Of a stretch of DNA of 64,000 bases, positions 39,751-49,607 are shown one piece after another. The stretch is from Streptomyces diastatochromogenes. GTDB taxonomy: Bacteria > Actinomycetota > Actinomycetes > Streptomycetales > Streptomycetaceae. The first letter of the stretch is position 1, and each line of letters starts with the position of its first letter. The notes beneath the pieces are model-generated. The model was not told where the DNA came from. It worked only from the letters and a program-made list of their open reading frames with translations, and made no database searches. Made by a program: the position numbers and the translations under genes. Location: assembly GCA_026913215.1 (NCBI GenBank), contig JAPTYK010000001.1:1426001-1490000 (forward strand). The letters run 5' to 3'.

Positions 39751-40725
39751 TCAGACCCTGGGCACGGAGACCACGTCGTACTCGGCCGCCGCGGGGTCCG
39801 GGTCCAGGCCGAAGCGCGCGTTGGGCAGGTAGATCCGGTCGCCCCACACCGCCGCCGTGGTCGGGACGCGGAACCGGTCCGGGTCGGTGATCCGGGCGAT
39901 CGGGGTGCCGCGCGTGCCGCTCGCGTCGAGCCGGACCACGTCGATCCGGTTGGTCACCTGCTGGACGACGTACAGGTCGCGGCCGAGGAGCAGCAGTCCG
40001 TCCCCGTTCGGGATCTTCAGGTCGCCGAGGTCGACCTTGCGGGCGAGGCCGGTGGCCGGGTCGACCCGCAGGAGCGAGCCGTCGTCCTGGAAGACGTTGA
40101 CCACGAGCAGGGCCCGCCCGTCGGGGGTGCGCGCGATGCCGTTGGCGGTGAAGTCGGGGCCCTGCGTCCAGTCGCCGCCGAGCGGGAGGACGGTGACCTC
40201 GTCCGCGGGCTCGCCGGCGCGGTCGAGGGCGAGGCGGTAGAGCTGCGGCTGGTAGGAGTCCGTGAACCAGGCCGCGTCCGGGGTGAGGACCACGTCGTTG
40301 ACCATGGTGGTCTCCGCGCCCAGCCCGGAGAAGTTGTGGAGGAGGGCGCCGGAGCGGGGGTCGACGACGCGGATCTCCCGGCTTCCGCCGCCGGCGAGGA
40401 AGAGCCGCCGCTCGGGCCGGTCGATCTTGAGTCCGACGGTGCTGCGTCCGGCGCCGGGACCCGGGTGGATGATCCGGCCCTCGCCGGTGGCCAGGGAGGC
40501 CCGGTACACGGCGCCGTCGGCGAGCGAGCCGAAGTAGGCGTACGGGCTGCGCCCGATCGCGACGCCCTCCGGCTGGAAGCCCCTCGGGAGGGGGAACCCG
40601 GTGGGCCACCGCCCGGCGGGTCCGGCCGCGTGCGCCGTCCCTGCGGTGAGGGGAGTGGTGAGGGCCGCCGCGCCGAGGGCGACGGCGGCTCCCAGGAATC
40701 CTCTGCGTGCGAGGTGATGCTGCAC
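39751..40725 (-). CDS. Tat-exported SMP-30/NHL-like beta-propeller protein
   Basis: A 324-aa exported protein. The signal peptide HLARRGFLGAAVALGAAAL is a textbook twin-arginine type (RRGFL) followed by a hydrophobic stretch and an AHAA cleavage region near residue 35. The mature part has repeated beta-strand blades such as GVAIGRSPYAYFGSLADGAV, DVVLTPDAAWFTDSYQPQLY and NGIARTPDGRALLVVNV, as in gluconolactonase/SMP-30 and NHL propellers. The start is GTG at 40725 with AGGG seven bases upstream. The substrate is unknown. Its neighbour upstream is a secreted GH31 glycosidase, hinting at carbohydrate metabolism outside the cell. Confidence 0.85.
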   Translation of the reverse strand: MQHHLARRGFLGAAVALGAAALTTPLTAGTAHAAGPAGRWPTGFPLPRGFQPEGVAIGRSPYAYFGSLADGAVYRASLATGEGRIIHPGPGAGRSTVGLKIDRPERRLFLAGGGSREIRVVDPRSGALLHNFSGLGAETTMVNDVVLTPDAAWFTDSYQPQLYRLALDRAGEPADEVTVLPLGGDWTQGPDFTANGIARTPDGRALLVVNVFQDDGSLLRVDPATGLARKVDLGDLKIPNGDGLLLLGRDLYVVQQVTNRIDVVRLDASGTRGTPIARITDPDRFRVPTTAAVWGDRIYLPNARFGLDPDPAAAEYDVVSVPRV

Positions 40726-40781
40726 TGAGTGCCCTTTCGTACAAGGGATCGATGGCACTCCCACCTCATCACAACGAGGGC

Positions 40782-40820
40782 CTCCGGCAGGGCAGTTGGG
40801 GGAATCCTGCCCTGCCGGAG
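40782..40820 (-). terminator. Terminator after the GH31 gene
   Basis: Perfect 14-bp arms 40782-40795 and 40807-40820, directly after the GH31 stop codon. Confidence 0.85.
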
Positions 40821-40824
40821 CTGC

Positions 40825-43800
40825 TCAGGCGCAGCTGAACCGGGCCGCCGCCCAGTCGCCGTGGTCGCCGCTCTTCGACCCGTTGGTGTCCGTGATCTTC
40901 AGCCGGACGTGCCGGGCTCCGGTCACGTCGACGTTCACGGGCAGGGTCGCGGAGGCGCCGGTCAGCCGGGGCGAGGTCCACAGGACCCGGCCGTCGGCCT
41001 CGACGGAGAAGGCCACGTCCCCGTAGCCGTTGATCTCGTCGTCGATGCCGACGTCGGCGGTGAAGGCGGTGCAGCGGCCGCCGAGGTAGACCTCGATGTC
41101 GGAGTCGGCGTGGGCGCCGATGCCCTTCTCGTAGGTCTTTCCGGCCAGGGTGAGGGGTGGCCGTCGGCGGCGCCGGACTCGCCGTTGGAGCGGTCGCGCT
41201 CGGGCGGTCCCCAGCCGTTGGTGGCGCGCAGCCAGCTGAGGTCGCTCGCCCAGGCGTCGGCGGTCGGCGCCGGGGCATCACGCCGATCGCGAAGCGCTGG
41301 ACGGCGGTGCGGTCGGTGCCCGCGGCGCGGTGCCGGACGGTCGCCGTGAGGGTGGTGTCGCCGGTCTTCGCGTCGGCCGCCGGGGTGACGGCGACCTCGA
41401 CCCGGCGGGTGGTGCCGGCCGGGACGCGGGCGATCGGGGCGGCCGGGGTGACCTGCCAGCCCGCCGGGGCGTCCAGGAGACCCGTACGTCGGTGGCGTCC
41501 CGGGTGCCCGCCGTGACGTCCACGGCGACGGTGCCGGGGTGCCGGCGCCGAGCTCCTGCCCGGTGGGGCGGCGAGGACGGCGGCGGCGCCGGGGACGGCC
41601 CGCCGACGGCGCTGGTCTCGGTCAGCCGCAGCTCGAAGGCGCGGTCGGTGGACAGGGAGGCGGTCTTGATCCGGACCACTCCCCGCGCTCGTCGCGGTCG
41701 TACCACCAGCCCTGGCCGGCCGCGTCGAAGGCGGCGCGGGAGCCGAGGGCGGGCAGCGGGCGGCCGTCGAGCTTCACCGCGCCGGGGGCGTCGCCGGTGT
41801 GGACGGTGAAGGCGTACGGCCGGGCGGCGGGCTTGCCGGTGTACGTGCCGGTGCTGGCGCCCAGGCGGACGGTGACGTCGCCGGGGCCGGACCGCGGGCG
41901 CCGACCTCGGCGCGCTGGGTGGCGTAGCGGCCGGTGCGGTGCTCGCGGGTGACGCCGTCGTCCTCGTACAGGTCGAAGGAGGAGTTGCCCTGCGGGTAGA
42001 CGTCCCAGGCGATCGGGTCGCCGGGGGCGCGGTCCCGGTAGGAGCGGATGGAGCCGGGCCACATGGGCACGGCCGCCCCGGCCCGTACGAAGAGGGGCAG
42101 GGTGTCGAGCGGGGCGCTGTAGTCGTCGACGGTGACGGGGCCCTGGTAGGTGCGGCCGCTCCAGTAGTCGATCCAGGTGCCCTTGGGCAGGTAGATGCCG
42201 TCGCGCTCCACGGCGTCCTGGTAGACGGGGGCGACGAGGAAGTCCTCGCCGCTGAGGAACTCGTACGTGGCGGCGTCGGTCGCGGCCTTCGGGTCGTCCG
42301 GGTATTCCAGGGCGAGCGGCCGGGCGAGGCCGACGCCGGTCCTGGTGGCCTGCTGGGCGTGGCTGTAGATGTACGGGAGCAGGGCCTCGTGGAGCTTGAG
42401 CGAGGCGCGGTTGATGCCGGTGTAGGGCTCGCCGTAGCGGAAGGGCTGCTTGTCGTTGGCGGCCCAGCCGTCCATGGTCATGGTGACGGGCAGGAACGTC
42501 TTCCACTGGAGGTCGCGGGTGTACGTCTTGGCGCTGCCGCCGAAGATGCCGTCGACGTCACCGGTGGTGTAGGCGAGTCCGGACATGGACGCGCCCGCGT
42601 AGGTGGGGATCTGCCAGCGGATGTACTCCCAGCTGCCGGACTGGTCGCCGGACCACTGGACGCCGCAGCGCTGGGCGCCGGACCAGCTCTCGGGGGCCCA
42701 GGTGAAGCCGCGGGCGTCGCTGTTGGCCTCGATGCCGGCGTGGGCGTCCTTGCAGCCGTCGAGGGCGAACTTGTAGCCGTCGCCGACCCAGGCGACGTCG
42801 AGCTTGGCGACCCGCTGGCCGGCCTTGACCTGGTCGGCGAGCTTGTCGATGCCGTCCTCGGTCCACAGGCCGAGCTTCATCTTCCGGTCGGCGAGGCCGG
42901 TGGAGGTCTCGGCGAGGTTCTCGTAGCCGCAGCCGTAGCCGTCGTTGACGAGCATCCAGCCGTTGGGCATGTCGTTCGCGACGTAGCCGTCGGCGATCTT
43001 CAGGGCGTCGAGGGTGTGGCGCTCGCCGCGGTTGGCGTTGTGGAGGTAGCAGTCGGAGTCGCCGATCTCCAGGCCGTACACGGGCGGCAGGAAGGGTTTG
43101 CCGGTGAGCCGGGTGTACTGGCCTATGACGTCCTTGAGGGCGTCCTTCCCGTCGCCGGCGAAGTAGTAGGCGTCGAAGCGCTGTTCCTTGGCGCTGGTGG
43201 TGACGGGGTCGGTGAAGGCGTAGGTGCCCGGGGCGTAGGTGTTGCGGTAGACGCCGTAGCCGGCGGAGGAGAGGTAGAAGGGGACGGAGTTGGGGTGGCC
43301 GCCGTCGTTCCAGTTGTAGTCGACGCCGACCTCGACGGTCTTGCCGCGGTGGGAGGTGTTGCCGCGGCCGTTCTGCATGCCGGCGCCGTAGAACTGCTCG
43401 TCGGCGCCGCGGGCGAGGGTCTGGACGGTGCGGTCCTGGTTCCAGGTGAGGCCCTGGGTCTCGGTCCAGAGCGGGGTGCCGTCGGCGCGTACGGCCGAGA
43501 AGCGCAGCGGCGACTTGGTGGCGCGCAGGGTCACCTTGGCGGTGGCGAGTTCGTACCGGTCGCCGAGGTCGCGCCAGTGGGTGGCCGGGGGCGGGCCCTG
43601 GGGCAGCGTGATGTCGGTGCCGGTGGGGTCGGTGAACTTGCCGTCGGGGGCGAGTTCGATGCGGAAGGTGTCGGCGGTGACGAAGGAGACGCGGGCCTCG
43701 GTGTGGCCGGCGGTCAGCCGGTAGACGGCTCCGTCGGCGGCGAAGCCGGTGACGTCGCCGACGGTGGTGTCGGTGGGTGTGGCCGACGCGGTGGAGCCGG

Positions 43801-43873
43801 GTCCCGCGAAGGCCGCGAAGAGCCCGAGGACGGCTCCGGCGAGTGCAACTTTCATGCGTGATGATGATTGCAT
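40825..43873 (-). CDS. Secreted glycoside hydrolase family 31 enzyme with NPCBM domain (frame breaks)
   Basis: About 1015 aa. A signal peptide ([20 protein letters not shown]) is followed by a GH31 N-terminal beta domain and a TIM barrel. The probable nucleophile Asp is in [18 protein letters not shown], and the acid/base Asp in [11 protein letters not shown]. Then come a NEW3-like alpha-galactosidase-associated beta domain and a C-terminal NPCBM carbohydrate-binding module ([20 protein letters not shown]). The catalytic sequence resembles the alpha-galactosidase-like branch of GH31, but specificity is not proven. The frame breaks near 41893 and 41680 and several times between 41280 and 41560, so the linker region is unreliable. 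The start may be 43873 or 43855; neither has a clear ribosome site. Confidence 0.87.
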
Positions 43874-43920
43874 GGAGGTTGTTTAGCGCAGGAACGAGCA
43901 TCCCCGCCAGGACAAAACGG

Positions 43921-43959
43921 AACCGCCCTCGGACTTCGGCGAGAAGTCCAAGGGCGGTT
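43921..43959 (-). terminator. Terminator after mshC
   Basis: Seventeen-base arms 43921-43937 and 43943-43959 with one mismatch, about 30 bp beyond the mshC stop and before the GH31 start. Confidence 0.83.
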
Positions 43960-43989
43960 GCCTGAAAGAGAGTTGCGCGGTCCTGCTCG

Positions 43990-45218
43990 TTACAGGGCCA
44001 CACCGAGCAGGGCGTCGACGGCCCGCGAGACGAGACCGGGGCGGACTCGTCCGTGCCGCCCTCGGCCGTCTGGAGCGCGGCCCAGCGGTCGACCGCGGCG
44101 AGCGCGGTGGGCGTGTCCAGGTCGTCGGAGAGCGCCTCGCGGAGCTCCTCGACCAGCGCGTCGGCGGACGGGCCGTCGGGGCGCGAGACGGCGGCGCGCC
44201 AGCGGTCGAGCCGCTCCACGGCCGTCTCCAGGACCTGGTCGGTCCACTCCCAGTCGTCGCGGTAGCGGTGCGAGAGGAGGGCGAGCCGGATGGCGGCCGG
44301 GTCGACGCCGTCGCGGCGGAGCTGGGAGACGAAGACCAGGTTGCCCTTGGACTTCGACATCTTCTCGCCGTGCAGGGCGACCATGCCGGCGTGGACGTAC
44401 GCCTTGGCCATGGGGAACTCGCCCGTGAGGGTCTGGGCGTGGGAGGCGCCCATCTCGTGGTGCGGGAAGATCAGGTCGGAGCCGCCGCCCTGCACGTCGA
44501 AGCCCATGCCGAGGTGGTCGAGGGCGATGGCGACGCACTCGATGTGCCAGCCGGGGCGGCCGGGGCCGAGGCTGCCGCCGTCCCAGCTCGGCTCGCCCTC
44601 GCGGGCGGCCATCCAGAGCATCGGGTCGAGCGGGTTCTTCTTGCCCGGACGGTCCGGGTCGCCGCCGCGCTCGGCGGAGAGGTGGCGCATCAGCTCGGTG
44701 TCGTAGTTCGAGACCTGGCCGAAGTGCGGGTCGGCCTCGACGGAGAAGTAGATGTCGCCGTCGAGCTCGTAGGCGGCACCGGAGTCCCGGAGGCGCTCGA
44801 CGAGCGGGATGATGCCGGGTATGGCCTCGACCGCGCCGATGTAGTGCCGCGGGGGCAGCATCCGCAGGGCGGTCATGTCCTCGCGGAAGAGGGCGGTCTC
44901 GCGCTCGGCGAGGCCGACCCAGTCGATGCCGTCGCGGATCGCGCGCTCCAGGAGCGGGTCGTCCACGTCCGTCACGTTCTGGACGTAGTGCACCTGCCGC
45001 TTGGTGTCGAGCCACACGCGCTGAACGAGGTCGAACGCGTTGTAGGTCGCCGCGTGACCCATGTGGGTCGCGTCGTACGGCGTGATGCCGCACACGTAGA
45101 TACGGGCGACGGGGCCGGGGGCGAGGGTCACTCGTCCGCCGGTCGCGGTGTCGTGGATCCGGAGGTCGCGGCCCTTGCCGGGAAGGGCGGGGACCTCAGA
45201 AGCGGGCCAGGCATGCAT
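43990..45218 (-). CDS. mshC: Cysteine-GlcN-Ins ligase MshC, mycothiol biosynthesis (3' frame break)
   Basis: A cysteinyl-tRNA synthetase-like ligase that joins cysteine to glucosaminyl-inositol, the penultimate step to mycothiol. The class I signature HIGH appears as [14 protein letters not shown] as [13 protein letters not shown], with zinc-binding [11 protein letters not shown] and [20 protein letters not shown]. It lacks the tRNA-binding C-terminus of CysS, which supports MshC. One base is missing near 44035; repaired length is 409 aa, as in S. coelicolor. The ATG is at 45218. It lies downstream of the kinase/DUF3090/phosphatase trio on the same strand. Confidence 0.94.
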
Positions 45219-45382
45219 GCCCCGAGCGTAACCGGACAGGTGTTCCGGATACGAACCGGATCCGGGATCTTGACCGATTAGGCGCTCTTGCGGGTCAGAG
45301 GCGCGCGTGCATACCCCCCAGGGGTCCGCACCCCTCCGGGGATGTGGCCGAAACTGTTCGGTCTCCCCGTGTGACCGGTGTC

Positions 45383-46185
45383 TCAGACGGGAGGCCAGGG
45401 GATCGCGGGCCACTGCCCCGAGGGCTCCAGGTGCCGCCCGGTGGCGCGCAGGGCCTCCACGCGGGCGCGTACGGCCGCGACCTCGGCGCCGGTCAGGAGT
45501 TCCGCCAAGCGGGTGGCGAGCGGCGCTCCGGGGCCAGGGAACGGCCCAGCGAGTCGAGCACGCCCGCCGCCTCGGGGGGCAGCTCCTCGCCCTCCCAGCC
45601 CCACAGCAGGGTGCGCAGCTTGTCGTCGACGTGGAAGGTCACCCCGTGGTCGATGCCGTACAGCCGTCCGCCGGGGGCCGGCAGCAGGTGCCCGCCCTTG
45701 CGGTCGCCGTTGTTGATGACGGCGTCCAGGACGGCGAGCCGGCGCAGCTCGGGGGTGTCCGCGTGGACGAGGAGCGCGGTGCGCTCCTCGTCGATCTGCG
45801 CGGGCCCCACGGCCTTCCAGCCCTCGCCCGCCTCCTCGTCCTCGGTGAGCGCGAGGAGCCGGGCCTCGGGATCGGCCTCGATCCACAGCTGGACCATGCC
45901 CTCCCCGTACGGCCCGTCGCGGAGCACGGTCGGCGGGACCAGGCCCCAGCCGGTGGCCTCGGAGATCTCGTACGCGGCGACCTCGCGCTGGGCGAGGGTG
46001 CCGTCGGGGAAGTCCCACAGGGGCTGCTCCCCCGCGACCGGCTTGTAGACGCAGGCCGCTTCCCGGCCCTCGTGGGCGACGGAGCAGTACAGCACGGCGT
46101 TGGACGCCTCGCGGACCCGGCCGCGCACGGTCAGCTCGCCGCGCGCGAGCAGCTCGATGTCACGCGGGCTCTCGGGGCTGCTCAT
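45383..46185 (-). CDS. PI3/PI4-kinase-like protein of the mshC-linked trio (frame break)
   Basis: About 267 aa after restoring one base near 45525. A phosphatidylinositol-kinase-like fold is suggested by [18 protein letters not shown] (ATP-binding lysine region), the catalytic-loop-like [14 protein letters not shown] and the metal-binding [20 protein letters not shown]. Its substrate is unknown; such proteins in bacteria may phosphorylate small molecules or proteins. Its ATG overlaps the DUF3090 stop by ATGA, showing translational coupling. In M. tuberculosis the same trio is Rv2133c-Rv2135c next to mshC, as I recall. Confidence 0.85.
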
Positions 46186-46772
46186 GCTCCGCGGCGGTAT
46201 CCGTTCTGGCGCGGGCAGACGTGCCCCTCGGGGTCGAGCGGCAGGCTGCACAGCGGGCACGGCGGCCGGCCGGCGTTGACGACGTCCAGGGCCCGCTTGG
46301 CGAACGCCCGCGCCTGGGCCCCGCTGAGGCGGACCCGGAGCATCGGCGGGCCGTTCTCCTCGTCCTGGAGCAGCCGCTCCTCGGCCTCGGCGAGGTCCTC
46401 CTCGGAGTCCGCGTCGAGTTCGACGAGCGCCTGCGCCTCGACGATCATGCGCTGCTCCTCGCCGTCCCAGGCGAGGGCCATGGTGCCGACCCGGAACTCC
46501 TCCTCGACGGGCACGTCGAGGGGGGCGGTGTCCGCGATCTCGGCGGGGGCGACGGCCGGTACGGGCGCGTTGCCCCCGGTGCGGCGGACGACCTCGTCGA
46601 GGAGTTCGTCGATGCGCTCGGCGAGGGCCGCGACCTGGGTCTTCTCCAGGGCGACGCTGGTGACCCGGCCGCCGGCGGACGCCTGGAGGAAGAACGTACG
46701 GCGGCCAGGCAGCCCGACCGTGCCGGCCACGAAACGCTCCGGTGGGTCGTAGAGGAACACCTGACGGGACAC
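46182..46772 (-). CDS. DUF3090 family protein with C-terminal zinc knuckle
   Basis: A 196-aa protein starting MSRQVFLYDPPERFVAGTVG (GTG start). A beta-rich N-terminal half (RRTFFLQASAGGRVTSVALE) is followed by a long acidic helical stretch. The tail PPCPLCSLPLDPEGHVCPR has two CxxC/HxC pairs that should bind zinc. The family is confined to actinobacteria and has no known activity. It is the middle member of a three-gene set with a phosphatase upstream and a kinase-like gene downstream, and may be an adaptor for them. The frame is intact. Confidence 0.9.
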   Translation of the reverse strand: MSRQVFLYDPPERFVAGTVGLPGRRTFFLQASAGGRVTSVALEKTQVAALAERIDELLDEVVRRTGGNAPVPAVAPAEIADTAPLDVPVEEEFRVGTMALAWDGEEQRMIVEAQALVELDADSEEDLAEAEERLLQDEENGPPMLRVRLSGAQARAFAKRALDVVNAGRPPCPLCSLPLDPEGHVCPRQNGYRRGA

Positions 46773-46839
46773 GTTCCCGGCTCCCTTGAGTCTCGACAGT
46801 CGTACTACAGCGGCGCGTCCACCCTACTGCGCCGCGGGA

Positions 46840-47526
46840 TCACGGTGCGCCCGCACCGCCACCCACCTCCGCCGCACCGCTGCCGCCGGGGTGCTCCCGG
46901 GGGGCGAAACCGGCGAAGTCCCCCGTGTCGCCGAGGCGGAGGAGGAAGGGACGCAGGCGGGTGTAGCGGATCGCGGTGACCGAGCAGGGGTCGACGTGGA
47001 CGCGCTGGAAGAGGTCGAGGTGCATCCCCAGGGCGTCGGCGACGATCGCCTTCACGATGTCCCCGTGGGAGCACATGAGGTACGTGGCGTCCTCGCCGTG
47101 CTCGGCCTCGACGCGGGCGTTCCAGTCGCGCACGGCCTCGACGGCGCGGTTCTGCATGGCGCGCATGGACTCGCCGCCGGGGAAGGCGGCGGCGGAGGCG
47201 TGGTTCTGGACGACCTGCATCAGCGGTTCGTCGCCCAGCTCCGCCAGCTTGCGGCCGGACCAGTCGCCGTAGTCGCACTCGTTGATCCGGTCCTCGACGT
47301 GCAGCGGGAGGTCCGGGCGGGCCTCCAGGAGCGGCCGCAGGGTCTCCCGGCAGCGCTGGAGGGGCTGGTGACGGCCGCGGCGAGCGGGACGTCCGCGAGG
47401 CGCCCGGGAGGGCGGCGGCCTGCGCGGCCCCCGCTCGTCGAGCGCGACCCCGGGCGTGCGCCCGGCGAGGACCCCGGAGGTGTTGGCGGTGGAGCGTCCG
47501 TGCCGGACGAGGATCAGCGTGGCCAT
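46840..47526 (-). CDS. Histidine phosphatase superfamily protein, MSMEG_4193 type (frame breaks)
   Basis: A 229-aa phosphoglycerate mutase-like enzyme. The catalytic RHG is in MATLILVRHGRSTANTSG. The second arginine is in PLQRCRETLRPLLEARPDL and the acid Glu and second His in ECDYGDWSGRKL and YLMCSHGDIVKAIVAD. Between residues 33 and 55 three single-base losses (near 47425, 47400 and 47365) cancel out, so a stretch of about 20 residues is misread while both ends stay in phase. The family description treats it as a possible phosphomutase working with the kinase-like partner. Confidence 0.86.
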   Translation of the reverse strand: MATLILVRHGRSTANTSGVLAGRTPGVALDERGPRRPPPSRAPRGRPARRGRHQPLQRCRETLRPLLEARPDLPLHVEDRINECDYGDWSGRKLAELGDEPLMQVVQNHASAAAFPGGESMRAMQNRAVEAVRDWNARVEAEHGEDATYLMCSHGDIVKAIVADALGMHLDLFQRVHVDPCSVTAIRYTRLRPFLLRLGDTGDFAGFAPREHPGGSGAAEVGGGAGAP

Positions 47527-47613
47527 GCGGGCCAGCCTAGGCGGTGCCGGGGTGGGGGCGCAGGTGGTCGGGGCGGCCGCACGCGCGTGCGTGGCGGGAG
47601 TGTTCGGGGCAGA

Positions 47614-48606
47614 ATGCGCCGCGTGATCGTGGACTCTGCCATCTACCGGGACGGGCGCCGCACGGACGGACCCGCCGACCTCTCCGACGCCCTGGAGGAG
47701 GCGCGGGCGACGGGGGACGCGTTCCTGTGGGTGGGGCTGCACGAGCCCTCGGAGGCGGAGTTCGACCACGTCGCCTCGGAGTTCGCGCTGCACCCGCTGG
47801 CCGTCGAGGACGCCTTGAAGGCCCATCAGCGGCCCAAGCTGGAGGTCTACGACGACTCGCTCTTCGCCGTGCTCAAGCCGATCGTGTACGAGCCGGAGAG
47901 CGACCGGGTGTCCTCGGGCGAGCTGATGGTGTTCATGGGCGACTCCTTCGTCGTCACGGTCCGGCACGGCGAGGGCGCGCCGCTCGCGGAGGTGCGCCGG
48001 CGCCTGGAGGCCGACCCGGAGGTCCTGAAGCACGGGCCGACGGCGGTGCTGTACGCGGTGAGCGACGCGATCGTGGACCACTACCTCGACGTGGCGGCCG
48101 AGCTCCAGGTCGACCTGGAGGAGCTGGAGGCGGACGTCTTCGCGCCCAGCGGGGGCAATCCGGGCAACACCGCGGAGCGGATCTACACGGCGAAGCGGCA
48201 GGTCCTGGAGTTCCGGCGGGCCAGCGGTCCGCTGGCCGGGCCGATGGCCCGGCTGACGGCCGGTTCGGTGCCGTTCGTGAACGAGCGCTCGCAGCCCTTC
48301 TTCCGCGACGTCAACGACCACCTCCTGCGCTCCAACGAGCAGGTGGAGGGCCTCGACCGGCTCCTGTCCGACGTGCTGTCGGCCCATCTCGCGCAGATGG
48401 GGGTCCGGCAGAACGACGACATGCGGAAGATCTCGGCGTGGGCGGCCATGGCCGCGGTCCCCACGATGGTCGCGGGGATCTACGGGATGAACTTCGAGCA
48501 CATGCCGGAGCTGCGCTGGGTGGGCTCGTACCCGGTGGTGCTCGTGGTGATGGCGGGCATCGTCGTCGCGCTGTACCGGGTGTTCAAGCGGCGCGGCTGG
48601 ATGTGA
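47614..48606 (+). CDS. corA: CorA-family magnesium/cobalt transporter
   Basis: A 330-aa divalent cation channel. A large N-terminal cytoplasmic domain (HPLAVEDALKAHQRPKLEVY is a CorA hallmark) and a long helix precede two C-terminal transmembrane spans. The signature GIYGMNF, with the GMN selectivity motif, lies at the end of the first span, and a basic KRRGW tail follows the second. The ATG at 47614 was chosen as it gives the family-typical N-terminus. Its stop is 5 bp from the convergent ferritin-like gene. The frame is intact. Confidence 0.94.
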   Translation: MRRVIVDSAIYRDGRRTDGPADLSDALEEARATGDAFLWVGLHEPSEAEFDHVASEFALHPLAVEDALKAHQRPKLEVYDDSLFAVLKPIVYEPESDRVSSGELMVFMGDSFVVTVRHGEGAPLAEVRRRLEADPEVLKHGPTAVLYAVSDAIVDHYLDVAAELQVDLEELEADVFAPSGGNPGNTAERIYTAKRQVLEFRRASGPLAGPMARLTAGSVPFVNERSQPFFRDVNDHLLRSNEQVEGLDRLLSDVLSAHLAQMGVRQNDDMRKISAWAAMAAVPTMVAGIYGMNFEHMPELRWVGSYPVVLVVMAGIVVALYRVFKRRGWM

Positions 48607-48610
48607 GGGC

Positions 48611-49396
48611 TCAGAAGGCGGGGGCGGGGGCCGCGGGGCCGCCGAGGGCGTTCAGCCGCTCGGGCATCCGCAGGTCGACCATCCGGTGCCAGCCGGCCGC
48701 GCGCTCGTACGCGTACACGCCGTGGATCCCGGCCGCGAGGACGGCCGCCTTGGGCTTGGGCCAGTTCAGGATGCGGCCCATGTGGCGCATCACGGCGAGG
48801 CTGACGTCCCGGTAGACCCGGATCTCGGCGAGGGCGGACGCGCGCAGGGTCCGCTGGATGAGCCGGCCGTGGCCCTGCCGGGCGAGCCGGAGCAGTTCCT
48901 CGTGGCAGTAGGCGAGGTGGTTGTCCTCGTCGTTGCAGATCATCCGGAGGGCCCTGCCGAGTTCCGGGTGGTCGCCGAAGTACTTCACGAGCAGCCGCAT
49001 CTGGTCGGCGGCGCGCTCCTCGGTGACCCTGCTGTGGGCGAGGTAGACGACCACGTCCTCCTCGGTGAGCGGCCGGTCGGCGCGGAGCTTCTCGTGCGCG
49101 AGGCCGATGCCGCGCTGTTCGAGCAGCATCGTGTAGTCGGTTTCGGGGGGCACGGGGACGGGCTCCAGGCCGCGCTTTTTCATCAGCGCGTGGAAGATCC
49201 GGCCGTGCTTGTCCTCGTCGGCGCCGTGCCGGGTGATCTTGGGGGCGAGCTCCCGCATCCCGGGGGCGACGAGGGCCGCGATCCGGGCGTTCTCCCAGCC
49301 TCCCTGGGACTCGCCGCTCGCGGCGATGGAGCAGAAGAGCCGGAAGGACTCGTCGTTGTCGATGATTTCCTGGAACAGGCCCTTGGCCGTGAGCAT
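48611..49396 (-). CDS. Ferritin-like di-iron domain protein
   Basis: A 261-aa helical protein. Carboxylate/histidine motifs for a di-iron site are visible: HGADEDKHGRIFHALM, RVTEERAADQMRLL and ICNDEDNHLAYCHEELLRL. These are spaced as in a four-helix bundle of the ferritin-like superfamily. No membrane segment or signal peptide is evident. The ATG at 49396 follows GGAGGTG at seven bases. It may act as an oxidase, oxygenase or stress protein; the sequence does not decide. Confidence 0.82.
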   Translation of the reverse strand: MLTAKGLFQEIIDNDESFRLFCSIAASGESQGGWENARIAALVAPGMRELAPKITRHGADEDKHGRIFHALMKKRGLEPVPVPPETDYTMLLEQRGIGLAHEKLRADRPLTEEDVVVYLAHSRVTEERAADQMRLLVKYFGDHPELGRALRMICNDEDNHLAYCHEELLRLARQGHGRLIQRTLRASALAEIRVYRDVSLAVMRHMGRILNWPKPKAAVLAAGIHGVYAYERAAGWHRMVDLRMPERLNALGGPAAPAPAF

Positions 49397-49556
49397 CGCC
49401 GCCACCTCCGTGCGGACGCCCGTACTCCGGTACGTCCGAGGAGAACGAGTCAAGTCCGGTATCGGACGGCGGGCAACAGGAGGACGCGGCGACTCGGCCG
49501 AAAGAGTGAGCCCCGCGGGCGTAACCGAGGGGCCCGTCGAGCGTTGTGCTGCATGA

Positions 49557-49597
49557 CGGCCGTGGCGGGGAAGACCCCCGAGCCCCCACCACGGCCG
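49557..49597 (-). terminator. Terminator after the F420-type oxidoreductase gene
   Basis: Arms 49557-49570 and 49583-49597 pair over about 14 bp with a small bulge, just beyond the stop at 49608. Confidence 0.7.
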
Positions 49598-49607
49598 CAG
49601 GGGTTTC

